Part shown: one piece after another, positions 1 to 12,130 of the stretch
Layout of the letters: each line of letters begins with the position of its first letter
Numbering within the stretch: the stretch's first letter is position 1
NCBI GenBank assembly: GCA_963169105.1
Contig: OY720635.1
Coordinates: 129,437,894 to 129,501,893, forward strand
Direction: 5' to 3'
DNA: 64,000 nt
Source of the DNA: Ceriagrion tenellum
Taxonomy: Eukaryota > Arthropoda > Insecta > Odonata > Coenagrionidae
Position numbers and translations under genes: made by a program
The notes under the pieces: generated by a model
Seen by the model: only the letters and a program-made list of their open reading frames with translations
Databases searched by the model: none
Told to the model about the DNA's origin: nothing

Positions 1-2500
1 TGTGCCAGCTCGATCGCTGAGCGCCGCATCCTTGTTTTTCCCATTTATGACGTCCACGGAGTGTACCTCCTTTTGCAGGCGGTTCTTCTATTCTCACTTC
101 CAATGCTTGCCGTTCAAAATGTTGTCCTTCACTTCCTCTAACAGTATCAACTTATATCCTCAATCGCCGTATCCAACATTCCACCACTTACTGCGAATGG
201 CCCGTTTCCATCCTTTCTCAGTGGTATCCAACTCCCACTTTAGTTCGTTTTTACTCTCTCTCTCTCTCTCTAGTTCTCTTCAACCTGTTTTAGCACATCT
301 TTTCCTCGCCCACAGCTTAAAAGCCCCCAACGCTGGAGCCTCACGGAGTGATGAACATAAGTTGGGACTGCATGGAGCAACTGCGATTTTGCTTCCCCTT
401 GTAGTGAGGGCCTACAGAAATATACGCACTTGTAAACCGTGATGTCCTCACCCTTAGTCTAGAAAAAGATTTAATATTTAAAGAAAAACATAGGCCCACA
501 CCAGTGTTCGCTAATGCCCGTTTCTGCCTAAATACAGTAGGTGTTGGACAATTAAATGCCTATGGATTAGGACGAATGTACTATTTTCCTTTTTCTCACC
601 TCAGTTTTGCCTTGAAAAAAAACTGCACGCGGCTTTACTAAGTTTCTGTCGTCAAAATTTCATCTCCCCTGTGTAGACAAACGGTGATGTTTATTGACAT
701 GCTTTTTACAAGGGCAGACTGGTTGCAACCGCACTCCTCGGAAAATTTAATTAGAAATATTTTTACGATAAAAGCGTATTTCTGTTGCCGTAGATAAGAA
801 AAGACATGCGGATTAAGTTTTAAGCAATAAAATAAAATAATAATTAAGTGAAATTATTTTTGTTCATAGAAAGAATTTCCAACTCTAAGCATTCCGTTTC
901 ATGTACCTGGATCCTTTTACACCACTGACCAAGACGAGAATCTTGATGACCCGTCTAATGAACCGTAGGAATCTTTTTATTTTCGACTGCGTTCGTGATG
1001 TTTATTATGTAAGACTACTTAGCCCCCTCCCATTTACCAACACATGAGACGCGCCGAGATTTTCGCTCGAATTTCCTTACCACGGCGGCGCAAGAATTCT
1101 CTCTCTCGATCCAAAAAAAAAGTAGTTTTCCACTCTTTCAACGCTCGGTCATCAATTTTAATCTCGCGGCGCACCATCTTGATCCCTAACCCTTAAACCC
1201 TTGAATACCCCTCCCCCCCACACGTTACTCCATTCCTCGGTAAGGAGCGTTAAGTTCCTCCAAAAAAATCCATTCCCACGTTTTCTCTCCCTTTCTAAGT
1301 AAGCTCCTTTTCGCGTAGCGCCGAATGCCTGCCCATCTTTTATGCCTACTCCTTGCTCTTCGAACCGCCCTTTAAGTATTCCCGCCACGACCGCCTTCTC
1401 TTGTCGCTACGGTGTTTAAGTTATGTTGCCCCATCTTCTGCCACATACTCTTTAAGAACCCAGTCCTTTACCCTCTCCGACCCCTTTGCACATCCCTATA
1501 CCCTAGGCTATTGGCCTTTTTTACCTCTGCCCACCGCTCCCCATTTACCGAACCCTCGGCTACCGGCTCGGCTACCGGAAAGTTGAGTTCCGCGGTTTCC
1601 GGGCGTCGTGCATATCGCCTTTGATGAGTATTCCCTTTCTAGAATCAACGCCGTCTTTTTTGAGAGAGCTACCTACATGAGACTTAGTAGCGTACCCTTA
1701 TAAGGTAAGATCCTTTACAGCACGTTTTAAAGGAGTTTGCCGAGCGAGGTAAATCGGTCCCTTGGTAAATTGCTCTCCTGCTTGATGCACGCGAAGCACG
1801 TGGGATTGGGAGTACCAGCGCTTAAGGCCCAGTTAATGTTTAATAATATAGAGTGATCCTGCCGAGAAAATTGCGCGCTTGAAACACGTACGGAGCCATG
1901 AACCGTAGTACCTTCTTGCACTATGAGGCTTGACTTTTTTTTATCAAGCGAGTTAATAGGATTATGGCAAGGGGAAATTAACAAGCACAAATCACTCCAA
2001 TTCCATAAGCGGTCTGAGTCACGGTTACCGGTATTCGCACGAATGTATCTCTAAATCTTATCGTATCATGAGTCAAAAATAATTGTTACAAAATGATTAA
2101 CTTTAATGGATTCAGTAACTTTCGAAATTACGAAAAAATTAACAAATATGGCGATGAGAGAACAACTATAAGTAGCGATTGGTGTTATATTAGTGGACAG
2201 AAAAAAAGGAAAAAATACTAGCACAAAATAGCCAGAACAAAGTTTACTCCTCTTTAAAATAATAAATGACGCCAATAAAGATAATATTTTGTTCGTGTAT
2301 TTGTAACACTGACTAACAACTGCAAATAAAATCTGTTGCCAAGTACAAAATAAGTCGGCAAAAGATTCTAAGTGCGAAATGGCTATACTTATGGAGAAAT
2401 TTGTCTTCGATTGACTACTGGTGTAATTAATAAAATGTTTCTTCATAAACGTGAAGTAAAATAATAATCGTAATAAGAAGGCGATGAAACAGAGACAGTA
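1..2500. other. non-coding, no gene recognised
   Basis: AT-rich sequence with a GC-richer, pyrimidine-rich stretch at about 1020-1620 and a short CT run at 254-271. An open frame covers 2-442 on the + strand, but its composition follows the pyrimidine-rich DNA and it matches no family I know. On the - strand, 180-262 reads as a tryptophan-rich peptide (motif WELDTTEKGW...SKWW) before a stop. It might be the tail of a decayed element, but I cannot place it. Confidence 0.5.
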
Positions 2501-2793
2501 GGAATGTTTTAACGGTTTAAATATTCCCCTACATCGGGACTAAGACGTTGCTCAATATAAAAGACATGCAGTAATGGATCTTGCCTAAGGGCCGCCCGGT
2601 TGGGAAATTTGCTGGCTCGGCCGGCAATAGAATGCCCAGGAAAGTCTCCGTTCAGGTCCAATGTTCGGACAAATGGACAGCGGAAAGTGTATGTTATGTT
2701 ATGTAAGTGTATATAACTTATGTTACATGAAATAGAGGCGTAAATCAATAACATTATATAAAATTTAGGGTAATTGGTACCAAAGGGAAAACT

Positions 2794-2822
2794 TCGAGGG
2801 TAATGGATACCATTACCCTCGA
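2794..2822. repeat. short perfect inverted repeat
   Basis: Two 13-base arms around CGAGGGTAATGG / CCATTACCCTCG are separated by only three bases (ATA). The arms are perfect. An imperfect related block (GGGTAATTGGTACC) lies just upstream at 2768-2781. It could be a foldback relic or a dyad binding site; nothing nearby decides. Confidence 0.6.
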
Positions 2823-5800
2823 GGACTCTATATTGCTAATAGAGTATTCTTCTCTTTGTTGAAGGAAAGAACTTCTATGGTAAAAATAAAATGACCAAAT
2901 TTCCCTGAACCCGTGTAATAAATGTATAAATTATTACGCAATTCATAATCCCATAACAAGCCACACAATTGATATTCCAAGTTGTGTACTTCATGCAATC
3001 AGAATTTTGTGGATAGGCTCGAGTCCTTATTGAAAAGAACCTTTTTGATCGCGTTTGCTCTTTGTTCAAATAAATTACTATTCACCAATGGTTATAAAAT
3101 ATTCCATTCGCCCGAAATAGTAATCACTCTTAATCAAAACGGAATTATAGTCTAACCACTCATTCTAATGGCAACTTTTGCTCATATACGAATACATTGG
3201 AGACACACATGCGAAAATGAATTGAAATTCAGCTTAGTTCCTTGAAAATCTACGAGACAAAATATATTGTCGACGGGAATGTTTTCATGGATCGCAAAAT
3301 ACGTCATTCGTGGCACGTTGTTTTACTTTAACAATATTAAAACAGCGTGAGTGGAATCGTGCATTTGGGGATAACAATGGTGGGATTTTTTTTGTAATTC
3401 CAAATCGCGTGAAAGCTGGGGAAATAAAGCCATTCCAAAAATTTAATCCTCACACAACTCGTGAAAAACTCAGCGTTGAGCATTAAGGCGAGCCTACGCC
3501 TCTGAATAAATTACGGAAATGGGTTATTTCTATGTCTCGTCTGAATGGGCGAGTTAATTTCCCGAACGTGAGATGAACGCAGAACGGCAGAGATAATAAG
3601 AGTACTAAAGGCTTTAAAAAAAAAATGAAGGGGGAATAGAAATAAGAGGATAATGTGAAGAAAGCAGACGTATGCGTACAGTTCTGAAAATTGGGAGAAT
3701 TGCGGGCTAATTCGTCGAATTGAATGACGGAAGGCGGTCAGGATTGCGTGAACGGAAGCAGTTCGCTCTGCCATGGCTAAAATTCCTTATCAGGGATAAT
3801 TTCACCCTTTAAAAACGTTTTCATCGGGTATACATACATTTAGATAACCGAGTATGAACCCACTAGAGGACTGAGTATGGGAATGAGTTATTTAGGCATG
3901 ATTTTACCGTAAAATGCTGATGATGTCATTTTATTCATATCCTTCTCGATAATAGAATGATTATGAGCTGTAAAAGTGCATCTTTCCCCATTCATTCGCA
4001 AAATAAGTGTTAAATTTAACAGAGTAAAAGGCAACTGTGAGGAAGGTAAAAGAGTAGAGAAGCAAATTCTCTCGCGGAAGTGAACGACAATGAAAACATT
4101 AGAGGGCAGCGTACGGAAACATTGTTTTCAAGCTATTTTAATAAATGGAAAAAGTTTTCTCCGAGAAATAATGAAAGGGCAATAATAATACTATGAACGT
4201 ATGTTTAAAAAATTTGTGAATAAAACGGAAAACTTTTATTATTTTTCTATAAATATTTAAAAAATATGTTTTTTTAAATTAAGAAGCACAACAAACAACT
4301 ATGATTCGTATGTATATCTTTCACGCATTTTCCTTTCATTCTATTGCGTGGCTTAAATTATTTTGGATTTGAAAAATATACGGTTACATATTACGGATAA
4401 TCCTCCACAAATTATAAAAGGAATTCCATGCACATGCACCGGACACGAGTATAATTCTGATATTGAAGAGATTGTTATATGTTATACAAATAAAATATCT
4501 GCTTCCCTCAATCCTTATTGTAGTATTTTGACTAGCATCAACATCTGCTCAAGTTATTCTTGGAAACCAAAGATGTTAGAAAAACATATGTAATCGTTCA
4601 CTAGCTATTAACAGTTCCTAGTTCCTGTCCTCCTCTAACACAACACATTTGAACTGATTTTCAATTAACTTCAATTTTTCCGTGAAACCACGCAAGTACA
4701 CACGTAATGGAAAATGACAGCATTTGAACTACTGCTGTCTAACGTTTTTCAATCTATAATTATGTTGAAAAGGAGAATCTTGGTATTTTTTTCAGTGCTC
4801 ACGGAAAATTTTAATATGCGATGGCATGAAAAGGGAGTTCTCAGAATTTATTAATGAAATAATTATGAGAGTAGAAGTCGTTGATAAAACCAATTTCATG
4901 CGTTTTAATGAGGTTAAAATTAAAGAAAAAACATCAAGTTATAAATAAAAATCGAAAAACCAGTACCTATATATATTCGGTATTTTCGAAAACTCAGTTT
5001 GCCCTTTGCCCTTTACTAGGTTTAATGTATTGTTTTTCAATGCCATTGTAACTCGGCGTATAATGGCATCCTAATATTTTAGTTTTTTTAAAGAGAAATT
5101 TATCGCCCATCAAACTGGCAGGGGTGTGCATTACCTATTTTATTGTTGAAATGACAAAGGTATGGTAATGGCTTTAGTAGTTAGAGCCAGAAAATTTTTC
5201 TCTTAAAACCTATTTGAATTGGGGGGCGTTAAGAGCAGATCAAGCAGATCACAATGCAAAACGTTTTACGGCAAACAACATTTCATCGATGAAATATGAA
5301 TATATTTATTTCAGGGAACATGATTTTCCGAAATTTTTTAAGGACAAGGCCAAAATTTAAACTTCCTCCCCTAAGTGTAGAATTTTTCTCCAACCCTATC
5401 GAACTCGTTAATTGAAACCATTGGCTACGTGCCTTATGCCGCTAACTCGTTGACCTCAATAAAACCAATATCTCGTTCAGTAAGACTTCAGAGAGTGAGT
5501 TGGTATATTTGGTAAATATCCGTAGGGGGATGGTAACTTTTCTCAATGGGATCACTCGAATAAATCACACGACCTGAGCAAATCAATTTTTGAAATGACG
5601 TTGAAAACACATCGCTGGATCACTAATCGCTCAATTTTTCGTCCAAGACTTCATCGTTCGCTCTCGTAAATAAATAAACCACTACTGGATCATGGAAGCA
5701 AACCTTGAAAATAACAAAAAATAAAAAAAAATAAAATTCCAAAATGATCACTTTGATATCTGATTATTATATTTTACATAGTTTACAGATAAGTCAAGAT

Positions 5801-8800
5801 AGACTATAAAATTCAAAATTTTACCTTCTTTCACATCTTGTACTTTGTTATGTGAAAATATTTTGCCACATACTGAATGTCGTAAAATTTCAATTGCTTT
5901 CTTGAAGTTCAAAGTGACTCCCATGTTTATCATGATCTCACTCGAAAAAAATTACTGCTTACTATTCCTTTTGTTTTACCAGCCCAGGGAATCGACTGTG
6001 AAGGGAGCAGAATGAAACGGGAGAGTCGCCATTTAATATTTAATAATTTTCCCGTTGGTTTGCATCTACCATAAATCACTTATGAGTGGAATCTCTAACT
6101 AAAAGTTTTAAATTTCTGTTTTAAATAAGTACTTTTACTTATCTTTGAATTCCGTAGGCTCACATTTGTTTTATGACTCCACCAATGGAAAAATATAAGT
6201 CGAAAAATGTTGTAATTTTTTATTTTGATTTTTTTCGTTTTCATTTTGATCGTAAAGCCCATTTCTTCTCTCCTATAATAAAAAAGGTCAGTGCCGCATG
6301 CACCAAGCTTTGCGAGATATTTTTCATACTTAAATTACTCTAAGCACAAAATATTTGAAATATTCCTCCTTCGCACAGTTTTCTCGAGTTGAAAATCAGT
6401 TTTTGAAGGAAAAAAAATGTCAGTACGAATGCTGAATATGTCGAGGTGGCTTTTTAAACATTATTTTATACATAGATACAGTGGCCATTCTGAAGTATAC
6501 ACTCAATGTTTGCGCCGATCTGTGTTTATGTCAGCGGTGGAAAAACGTGGCATACCGATTACTTGCTTCTGACACTTGAATCAATTTCAGACCAAATACG
6601 TTTTAATTTTTTATTGGACATCTTTCAAGGTAGGGCACAGTCTTGGTGAGTACAAGCTAGCCTACTTCTGAAAAAAACTTCAGTTTTCTCATTGGGCTCA
6701 AAGGCGGTCGCGCGCACCGGTAGCGGTTGGTTGTATTGTTTTTGTATTATATTGTTTGGCAGGAAGAAAACTTTTTTCCCGAGCTTTTGATACAAGGTGA
6801 TATGTATTCATCAAAATGTAAAGGTACTCATTATTATAATAGCGGTTGCTCAGCGGGGTGACCGCTTATAGTAGGAAAATTGTTGAGGTGATGCTTTAAC
6901 GAAATACTAATTCACCCATCTTGCTTTCATCACGAAAGCTTATGAAGTAAACCTCTCGAATAACATACCCCCTAATATGCATTTACAGTCACAATAAATG
7001 AGCATCAGAAAAGCCATCAAACGCCTCCAGTTGTGTTCTTTCAATGAAGCTTTGTTGCTGACGACTGTCGTGTATTTCGATCCTCATAGCTTTCGCAATC
7101 ATGACAATCACCGAAGCTGGCAGTAAAAATAAAACTTGGCTCATCACGAACGAAATTATTCAATGAACGGGATTCTTCACGTAAGCGAGGCAATAAATGA
7201 TATTCTTGAATCATGCATTGCATAGTAAGCTTTACTTCACTGGAAGATTCTAGGTCCAAAACGCGTCGTTTCAGTGCAAAAACATATTCATTCCATAGAT
7301 AGAGAACCATAACACACATACGTAGCGATATAAAGAAACAAACCATTTTAACTACTAAATTTGCTACCAAACAAACCGAGTTAACACGTTGCTATGCCTG
7401 AAAAAGGGGAATTGTACCTTAATTGATCGGAGGGGAGAGGTCTTGGGTCCATTTTTTACCGAGCATAACAGGCTTTATTTCTGGCATAGTTGAAATTCAT
7501 TCGAGAATTGATGCTTGTATGATCGAAAGTAAATCCGGTTTAACAATTTTCTTCTATTTTTCTTTTAATGTGGAACAATTCCACGTAATCATCCTTGAAT
7601 GTAATTAATTCCTCACCACCCAGCTATGGTGACTTGCCTTGTAAAGCTGGCGTTGGTGCTCCGAGAAAGCTTATTTATAAGATATGCGTAGTTTCCACAC
7701 GCAACGTCTGTACTTTATGCTGCTATCTGTCAAAAATACATCAAAAAAGCTATTAGCAACTAAAAGTTAGCTTAAAAAGATATTAAAATTTCCTCACTCA
7801 GAAGACCGTTACTGTTCCTATTCGGAACGGTAACAAATGCTTACGACTCTCTTCTTGTTAAACGCTTTAGTGTCGTGTCCCTACCCCGCAATATTAGCAA
7901 AAATCACTTTAGAGCAACGTTTTGTCAACAATTTTTACATTCAATTACAATAACAACAATTTACGGACCCATATATTCCCATTTAATGAGTTAGCTTGGG
8001 GGAGGGGAGGGACGGAATTGGCGGTCAACCCTCTGTGGGCTTTTCTTCGGAGGCAAGACTATGGGTACCCACATTCCTGGATCATTGTTTTATACTTAAA
8101 GCAATGGAATTATCATAAAATTGAAATCAATTCTTCAAAATAACTACAAAACTAAAAAAGCCCTTTATGAAATTTCTCATGAAGAAAATATCAATTAGCC
8201 TACGGCCTACCACAATGGAAACCGCTTTTCAATCTGTCACCGAAATTGTGCATCGTTGGGCTTAGTTCATATTAGGAGGCGTATTCTTCCAATATATACT
8301 GGTAATATTGCCTTGGCTGCAAGTGGAGTACAGTATGAGCGCCATGACCTTAGCATTCGTAGCATGTGAGAGAAAAATATTCCTATTATTACCAAACAAA
8401 TGGAATATATTTCGATTTTATAATGTGATATTTTTATAGAATCTTTCAAATACTATTTGAAATGTTTAATTTTAATTTATAAAGAAACTACATTGTGCTC
8501 TCTTAACCATATTATTCGAATTCCGTTGAAATAAGTGTGTATTAATGAGGGAAAGGTGCCAATGTAAAATCGTCATGGGCGACTCGAACTATAGTTGTTT
8601 CCTCCGTGGCTTAGTCCTACAGATGATGTTACGCTGCACTGGTACATAGGTACTGTAGTGGAAAGTGGGCATTGGAGTCGGCGAAGGTCGTGGAGGATGT
8701 AATCAACGCTGAGGTGAAAGAGTTTTGGTTTGATTCCATCTTCGCCGCTGACGAGTATACGAGAACACACTCCACGCGTCGTCGCACAAGAAACTAGTTC

Positions 8801-9479
8801 GAAGCACCAAATTTCTCATATCGTGAGCGCGAGCCGTCTCGTAGACAAGCAGACAGTTAATGAGAATTTCTTCGCCGCGAGTAAAATAAATATCTCACCG
8901 CGGTGAAATCGCGTGAGCACTATATGGTCTTCACGGAGAAGTTGGGTCAATGCCGAGTTAACCAAGGCCGCATTTTGACGAAACAAAAAATAGGAGGAAA
9001 GGACATGCCAACTTGTTGGTTGGGTTAAAAAGAAATATTGTCTTCGCTGATGACGTGCGTTAGCTAGCTTAAAATTAAGGTACGAACTGTGTAAATTATT
9101 CGAAGGATATATTTATTAAGTACACTTTTTAAAAGCCATAAACGCCAGCAGTATCGCAACTTTTATGGATTAATGGTACTATCACTAATTGTCTAATAAC
9201 TCAAAAAAATAAGGAGGAAACATGCATCAATTTGATTTTTTATCAACTTCCGGTAATTTTTACTTATCTTAGACAGGTATTCGAGGAAGTGACATTTACG
9301 TTAGACAGAATAAACTAATATACATAGTGATACATAGTATTAGACCGAAATACACCTTGTGATTTTAAGTTCCATTCGCGAGAAAAATAGTGTTGAAGGG
9401 AAGAATTTTGTTGACCATACGAGGTAGAGGGCATTTTTTCCACGAATTTCTAGAATACGACCAAATTAACTACTACGGG
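2823..9479. other. AT-rich non-coding stretch
   Basis: No gene is recognised. Small open frames (for example 4363-4593 on + and 7041-7370 on -) lack codon bias and any familiar motif. A GC-richer pocket at 8560-8960 contains the 12-base palindrome TCACCGCGGTGA near 8896. Nothing suggests a spliced exon. Confidence 0.45.
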
Positions 9480-9999
9480 CTGTTAAAGTTGAGTGAGATG
9501 GCTCCCTAGTCGTTATGGAGAACAGATTCGAATGTATGTTTGCAATTCAGCAGCTGTAGGAAGCAGAATTAAATATTTCATTATTAATGGTGCAATTAAG
9601 TACTTTTATATATAATTAATTAAAATAAACTGTTCAAGTCTTTAACTTGGCTCGTATTCTTGACACAGTACGTTTAAAATTCCTTCACAACTATAGGATT
9701 TTTAAGATCCTGAAAAAATTACTGCGGAAATTATATCATTTACTCCAAAAAATTGTTGATAAAATAAAAAAGCTACCTACTGATATTTTTTGACGAAATC
9801 TATGAGATAGAAATTCTTTACTTTTGGAATAAAATCTCTGGAGTGCATACTCTAACCATTTTCAATGTAAAATATCTTGAAAGTAGCTCTGTAAGAGGCT
9901 AAACTTTTGGTAATTTTGGAAGGGTGAGATATTCTCTTTAAAATGAGACCAAAATTGCTGATTTCTTGGTGAAGTGATATTTTGCTAGAACTACCTTAA
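9480..9999 (+). repeat. dispersed repeat A, copy 1
   Basis: About 520 bases that recur at 28170-28625 in the same orientation and at 15455-16005 in reverse. Shared blocks include the phrase around ATTATTAATGGTGCAAT, a 'TCTTTAACTTG' block, and a distal block ending near GATATT..GCT..AACTACCTT. The copies are diverged with many small indels, as in an old mobile-element family. No protein-like frame survives. The repeat stops exactly where the Penelope-like fragment begins (10001), so one may have inserted next to the other. Confidence 0.7.
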
Positions 10000-10000
10000 G

Positions 10001-10520
10001 GAGTCCGTATTAAACAATGCTTGTACATTTCCACTAATATTCATTAATGCTTAAGGCGTTTCGCAGCTTTCTGCATCCTCAGGTACAATTATTTACATGT
10101 TATTTATTGATGGTTACGATAATAACCAAAGCCATTAAGGTTGGGGGGGGGGGGTTTGGAGAACAGACTAATTTTTGTATGGAAAGGCAAGGGAAGATTA
10201 GGGGCTTGTAAAAAGGGAATTTTTTGGAAAGGAGTGGGGAGGGGTGCGGAAAAAGAAACTCGTTGCATGACTCCCTGATAATTTCCATTTACTCCAATGC
10301 ATCCATCTTTAAACCTGTTGGTAGGATATGTAGAATTTCGGGGATAAAATCACTTACGTGATTATTATCCAGCAGATGCTTGGCAAATAGTGAATTTGTA
10401 TCTTTTTTTGTAACCTTTTTTTAAAAGTAATTTAATAATAAATTTAAGCAACTTCGTGAGTGTTCTCTGATCCGTGTCTTAAAATTTCGTCCTGTTTGAC
10501 CAATGTAAGCTATATTACCA
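10001..10520 (-). mobile_element. Penelope-like element, 3' fragment (GIY-YIG endonuclease end)
   Basis: On the - strand the region near 10520-10440 reads NIAYIGQTGRNFKTRIREHS. That is the conserved core of the GIY-YIG endonuclease found at the C-terminus of Penelope-like retroelements: the YIG, then GQTGR, then the R..EH catalytic helix. An AT-rich interruption follows. The frame then resumes as FAKHLLDNNHVSDFIPEIL and continues past a stop into MEIIRESCNEFLFPH. The reverse transcriptase part is missing, so this is a 5'-truncated, inactive copy. A run of 13-14 G lies at 10141-10154. The 3' terminal segment is shared with the ends of the element at 42473-43215. Confidence 0.8.
10058..10082 (-). 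ncRNA. hammerhead-like core in Penelope-like terminal repeat (candidate)
   Basis: Read on the - strand: CTGAGGA, one base, a GCAG/CTGC stem with an AAAG loop, then GAAAC. The conserved core of hammerhead ribozymes is CTGANGA, stem II, GAAA, and such ribozymes are known in Penelope-like terminal repeats. Against the call, one unpaired base separates CTGAGGA from the stem, and I could not find a convincing stem III plus cleavage triplet upstream. It may be a decayed ribozyme or only a resemblance. Confidence 0.3.
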
Positions 10521-10680
10521 GATAATCAACTCAAGTGGTTTTCAATTTAGAAACCATACGAAGTTACATCACCCTCCATTACGCTAATTATAAAGTCGGA
10601 CCCAATGTGGTGTAATTAAACCTTCTCAACTTTTCGTTTATCCCTTACTATAAAATCAATCTTAATTTTTCCATTCTCTT

Positions 10681-10717
10681 CCTAATTCCTTTTGTCTTTC
10701 TCTCTCGAATCTTTCAG
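10681..10717 (+). promoter_or_regulatory. splice acceptor with polypyrimidine tract
   Basis: A long pyrimidine-rich tract (TTCCTTTTGTCTTTCTCTCTC and following bases) ends in TTTCAG at 10717, and the GC-rich coding exon begins immediately after. It is the strongest acceptor seen beside coding sequence in the window and fixes the left edge of the exon at 10718. Confidence 0.75.
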
Positions 10718-10995
10718 GCGAGAGGGTGTGCGCCAGGTGTGAGAAGCAGGCCCAGAGAGAGTCCCTTGGCTACAGATGCTCCGGGCACGGCGTGGGCGCC
10801 GAGGAGGTTTACCCCGAGGACCAGGAGGAGGGCGGCGAGGAGTTCCTGCGCTCGCTGAGGAAGCGCGGCGCCCGACCCACGAGGTGGGGCGCCCTCTCCG
10901 CACCCCACTGCCACGGCAAGTGGATCCGTGTCTCCTCGACCGAGGGCTCGGATCCCTGCCCCTGCTCCGGAGGGCCCGACTACATCTTCGTCTGA
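10718..10995 (+). CDS. 3'-terminal coding exon of an unrecognised cysteine-rich protein
   Basis: The exon follows a strong acceptor, begins with the last two bases of a split codon (phase 1 intron), then encodes 91 residues and a TGA. Codons are strongly G/C-ending, unlike the AT-rich surroundings, which argues for real selection. Six cysteines lie at residues 4, 7, 20, 64, 80 and 82 of the segment: a C-x2-C pair, GYRC, PHCHGKW, and a CPC just before the end. An acidic, glycine-rich linker with a basic RKR cluster (residues 28-55) separates the two cysteine groups. The protein ends GGPDYIFV. Even cysteine spacing and the lack of a membrane segment would suit the C-terminus of a secreted factor, but that is inference. 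I do not recognise the family. Upstream exons must lie at lower coordinates and I could not identify them. The antisense 197-codon frame here is a shadow. Confidence 0.7.
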
Positions 10996-12130
10996 TCGGG
11001 GCGAGCCAGCGGAGTAGGTGGAGGAGAAGAAGTTGAAGGGTGGAGGAGGAGAAGGGGTAAAGAGGAGAGTGGTGGAGTTAGAATAGGAAGCAGAAGAGGA
11101 AAAGATGAAGAAGAACAAGACAAGGAGCAGGAGAGGATAAGAGAAGATTGAGGCAAAGAATTCCGGGAAAAGAGGAGTGGATTCAGTTTTTTTTTTAAAT
11201 CGTGTCGTGGGCCGGTGAAGGAAGGAAAAGGCTGGTAGTGTCGCTACGGACGCTGGGAAGGATATGGCGGTGTCGCTTCGTAAGTGCGGAAAGAGCTGGG
11301 TGCTCATTGCGGAAGTTTTCCACTACTACGTGTGGAGTGATGTGAGCTCCATTGTTGTCACATTTTCCGCCAAACACCGATTCTGGTTCAAGGAGTAGGT
11401 TATTGTTAACGATAAAAATGTCTCAACATTGGACCCCATTTCGCTCGACGCATTTCTGACGACGTGGTTCCGTGATTGCTGAGTGGTGTTGCTAGAGACG
11501 CCAGCGGGATGGAAATGCATCATCGTCAACCCCACCTGCGTCTGATTGGTCGATGGCGAAAACGGATGATGCTCCCTGGCAACGTGAATAAGAAATCCCA
11601 GTTCTTCGCACGAATGGACGACCTCCGGATGTTTTCAAGTGGAAGTTATAAGAACATGATCGAATGCAATGAAGCCGAAGGAGTGCTAAGGTTACGTTGC
11701 GGGCTACCATTGGTGGTTCGCGCTTACAATAAGAGTGCTACCTTCATTGAGGTATATGCGTGTGTGTGACCACGAGAAGAAAGTTGGGTCATGGAAGCGA
11801 TTGAGTGGCACGATGAAGCATCCACCCACTTAGTTTGTGATGGGATAAAAAAAGTTCGTAAATCTAAGGGTGCCTGTTTTTTTTCCTCTGGAGATTTTAG
11901 AAGGGGGAGAGATGTCATTTGTGAGAAAAAATAATAATAATTTTCAAAAAAGTCGCTTTCAACTCAAGACAAGCATCAAGTGTTTCTTTCGTTTTGAAAG
12001 GAAAATTCTGAGGAATATGTTCAGCAGAAAAATGAAAGACTATAAATTGCTCTCAGTGTGGAAATTTCAAAGATGGACAATACTAGTGGTGGACTTCTGA
12101 CAGATAAACAATAAAATGTACGGATCATGA
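10996..12130 (+). other. probable 3' untranslated region with poly(A) signal
   Basis: After the stop codon the sequence is purine-rich (10996-11190) and stays GC-richer than the flanks to about 11770, then becomes AT-rich. The first canonical AATAAA I see on the + strand is at 12110-12115, implying a UTR of about 1.1 kb. Open frames here on both strands (for example 11476-11769) are short, overlap each other and resemble nothing known. Confidence 0.4.

Noticed and set aside
2..442. 146-codon + strand frame
   Set aside because: Pyrimidine-rich strand gives an S/F/L-rich translation and no family match.
7041..7370. 109-codon - strand frame as a possible gene
   Set aside because: No codon bias, no splice sites, no recognised motif, AT-rich context.
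10714..11307. 197-codon open frame on the - strand
   Set aside because: It lies antisense to the cysteine-rich exon and its purine-rich UTR; stops are depleted there by the sense codons and composition.
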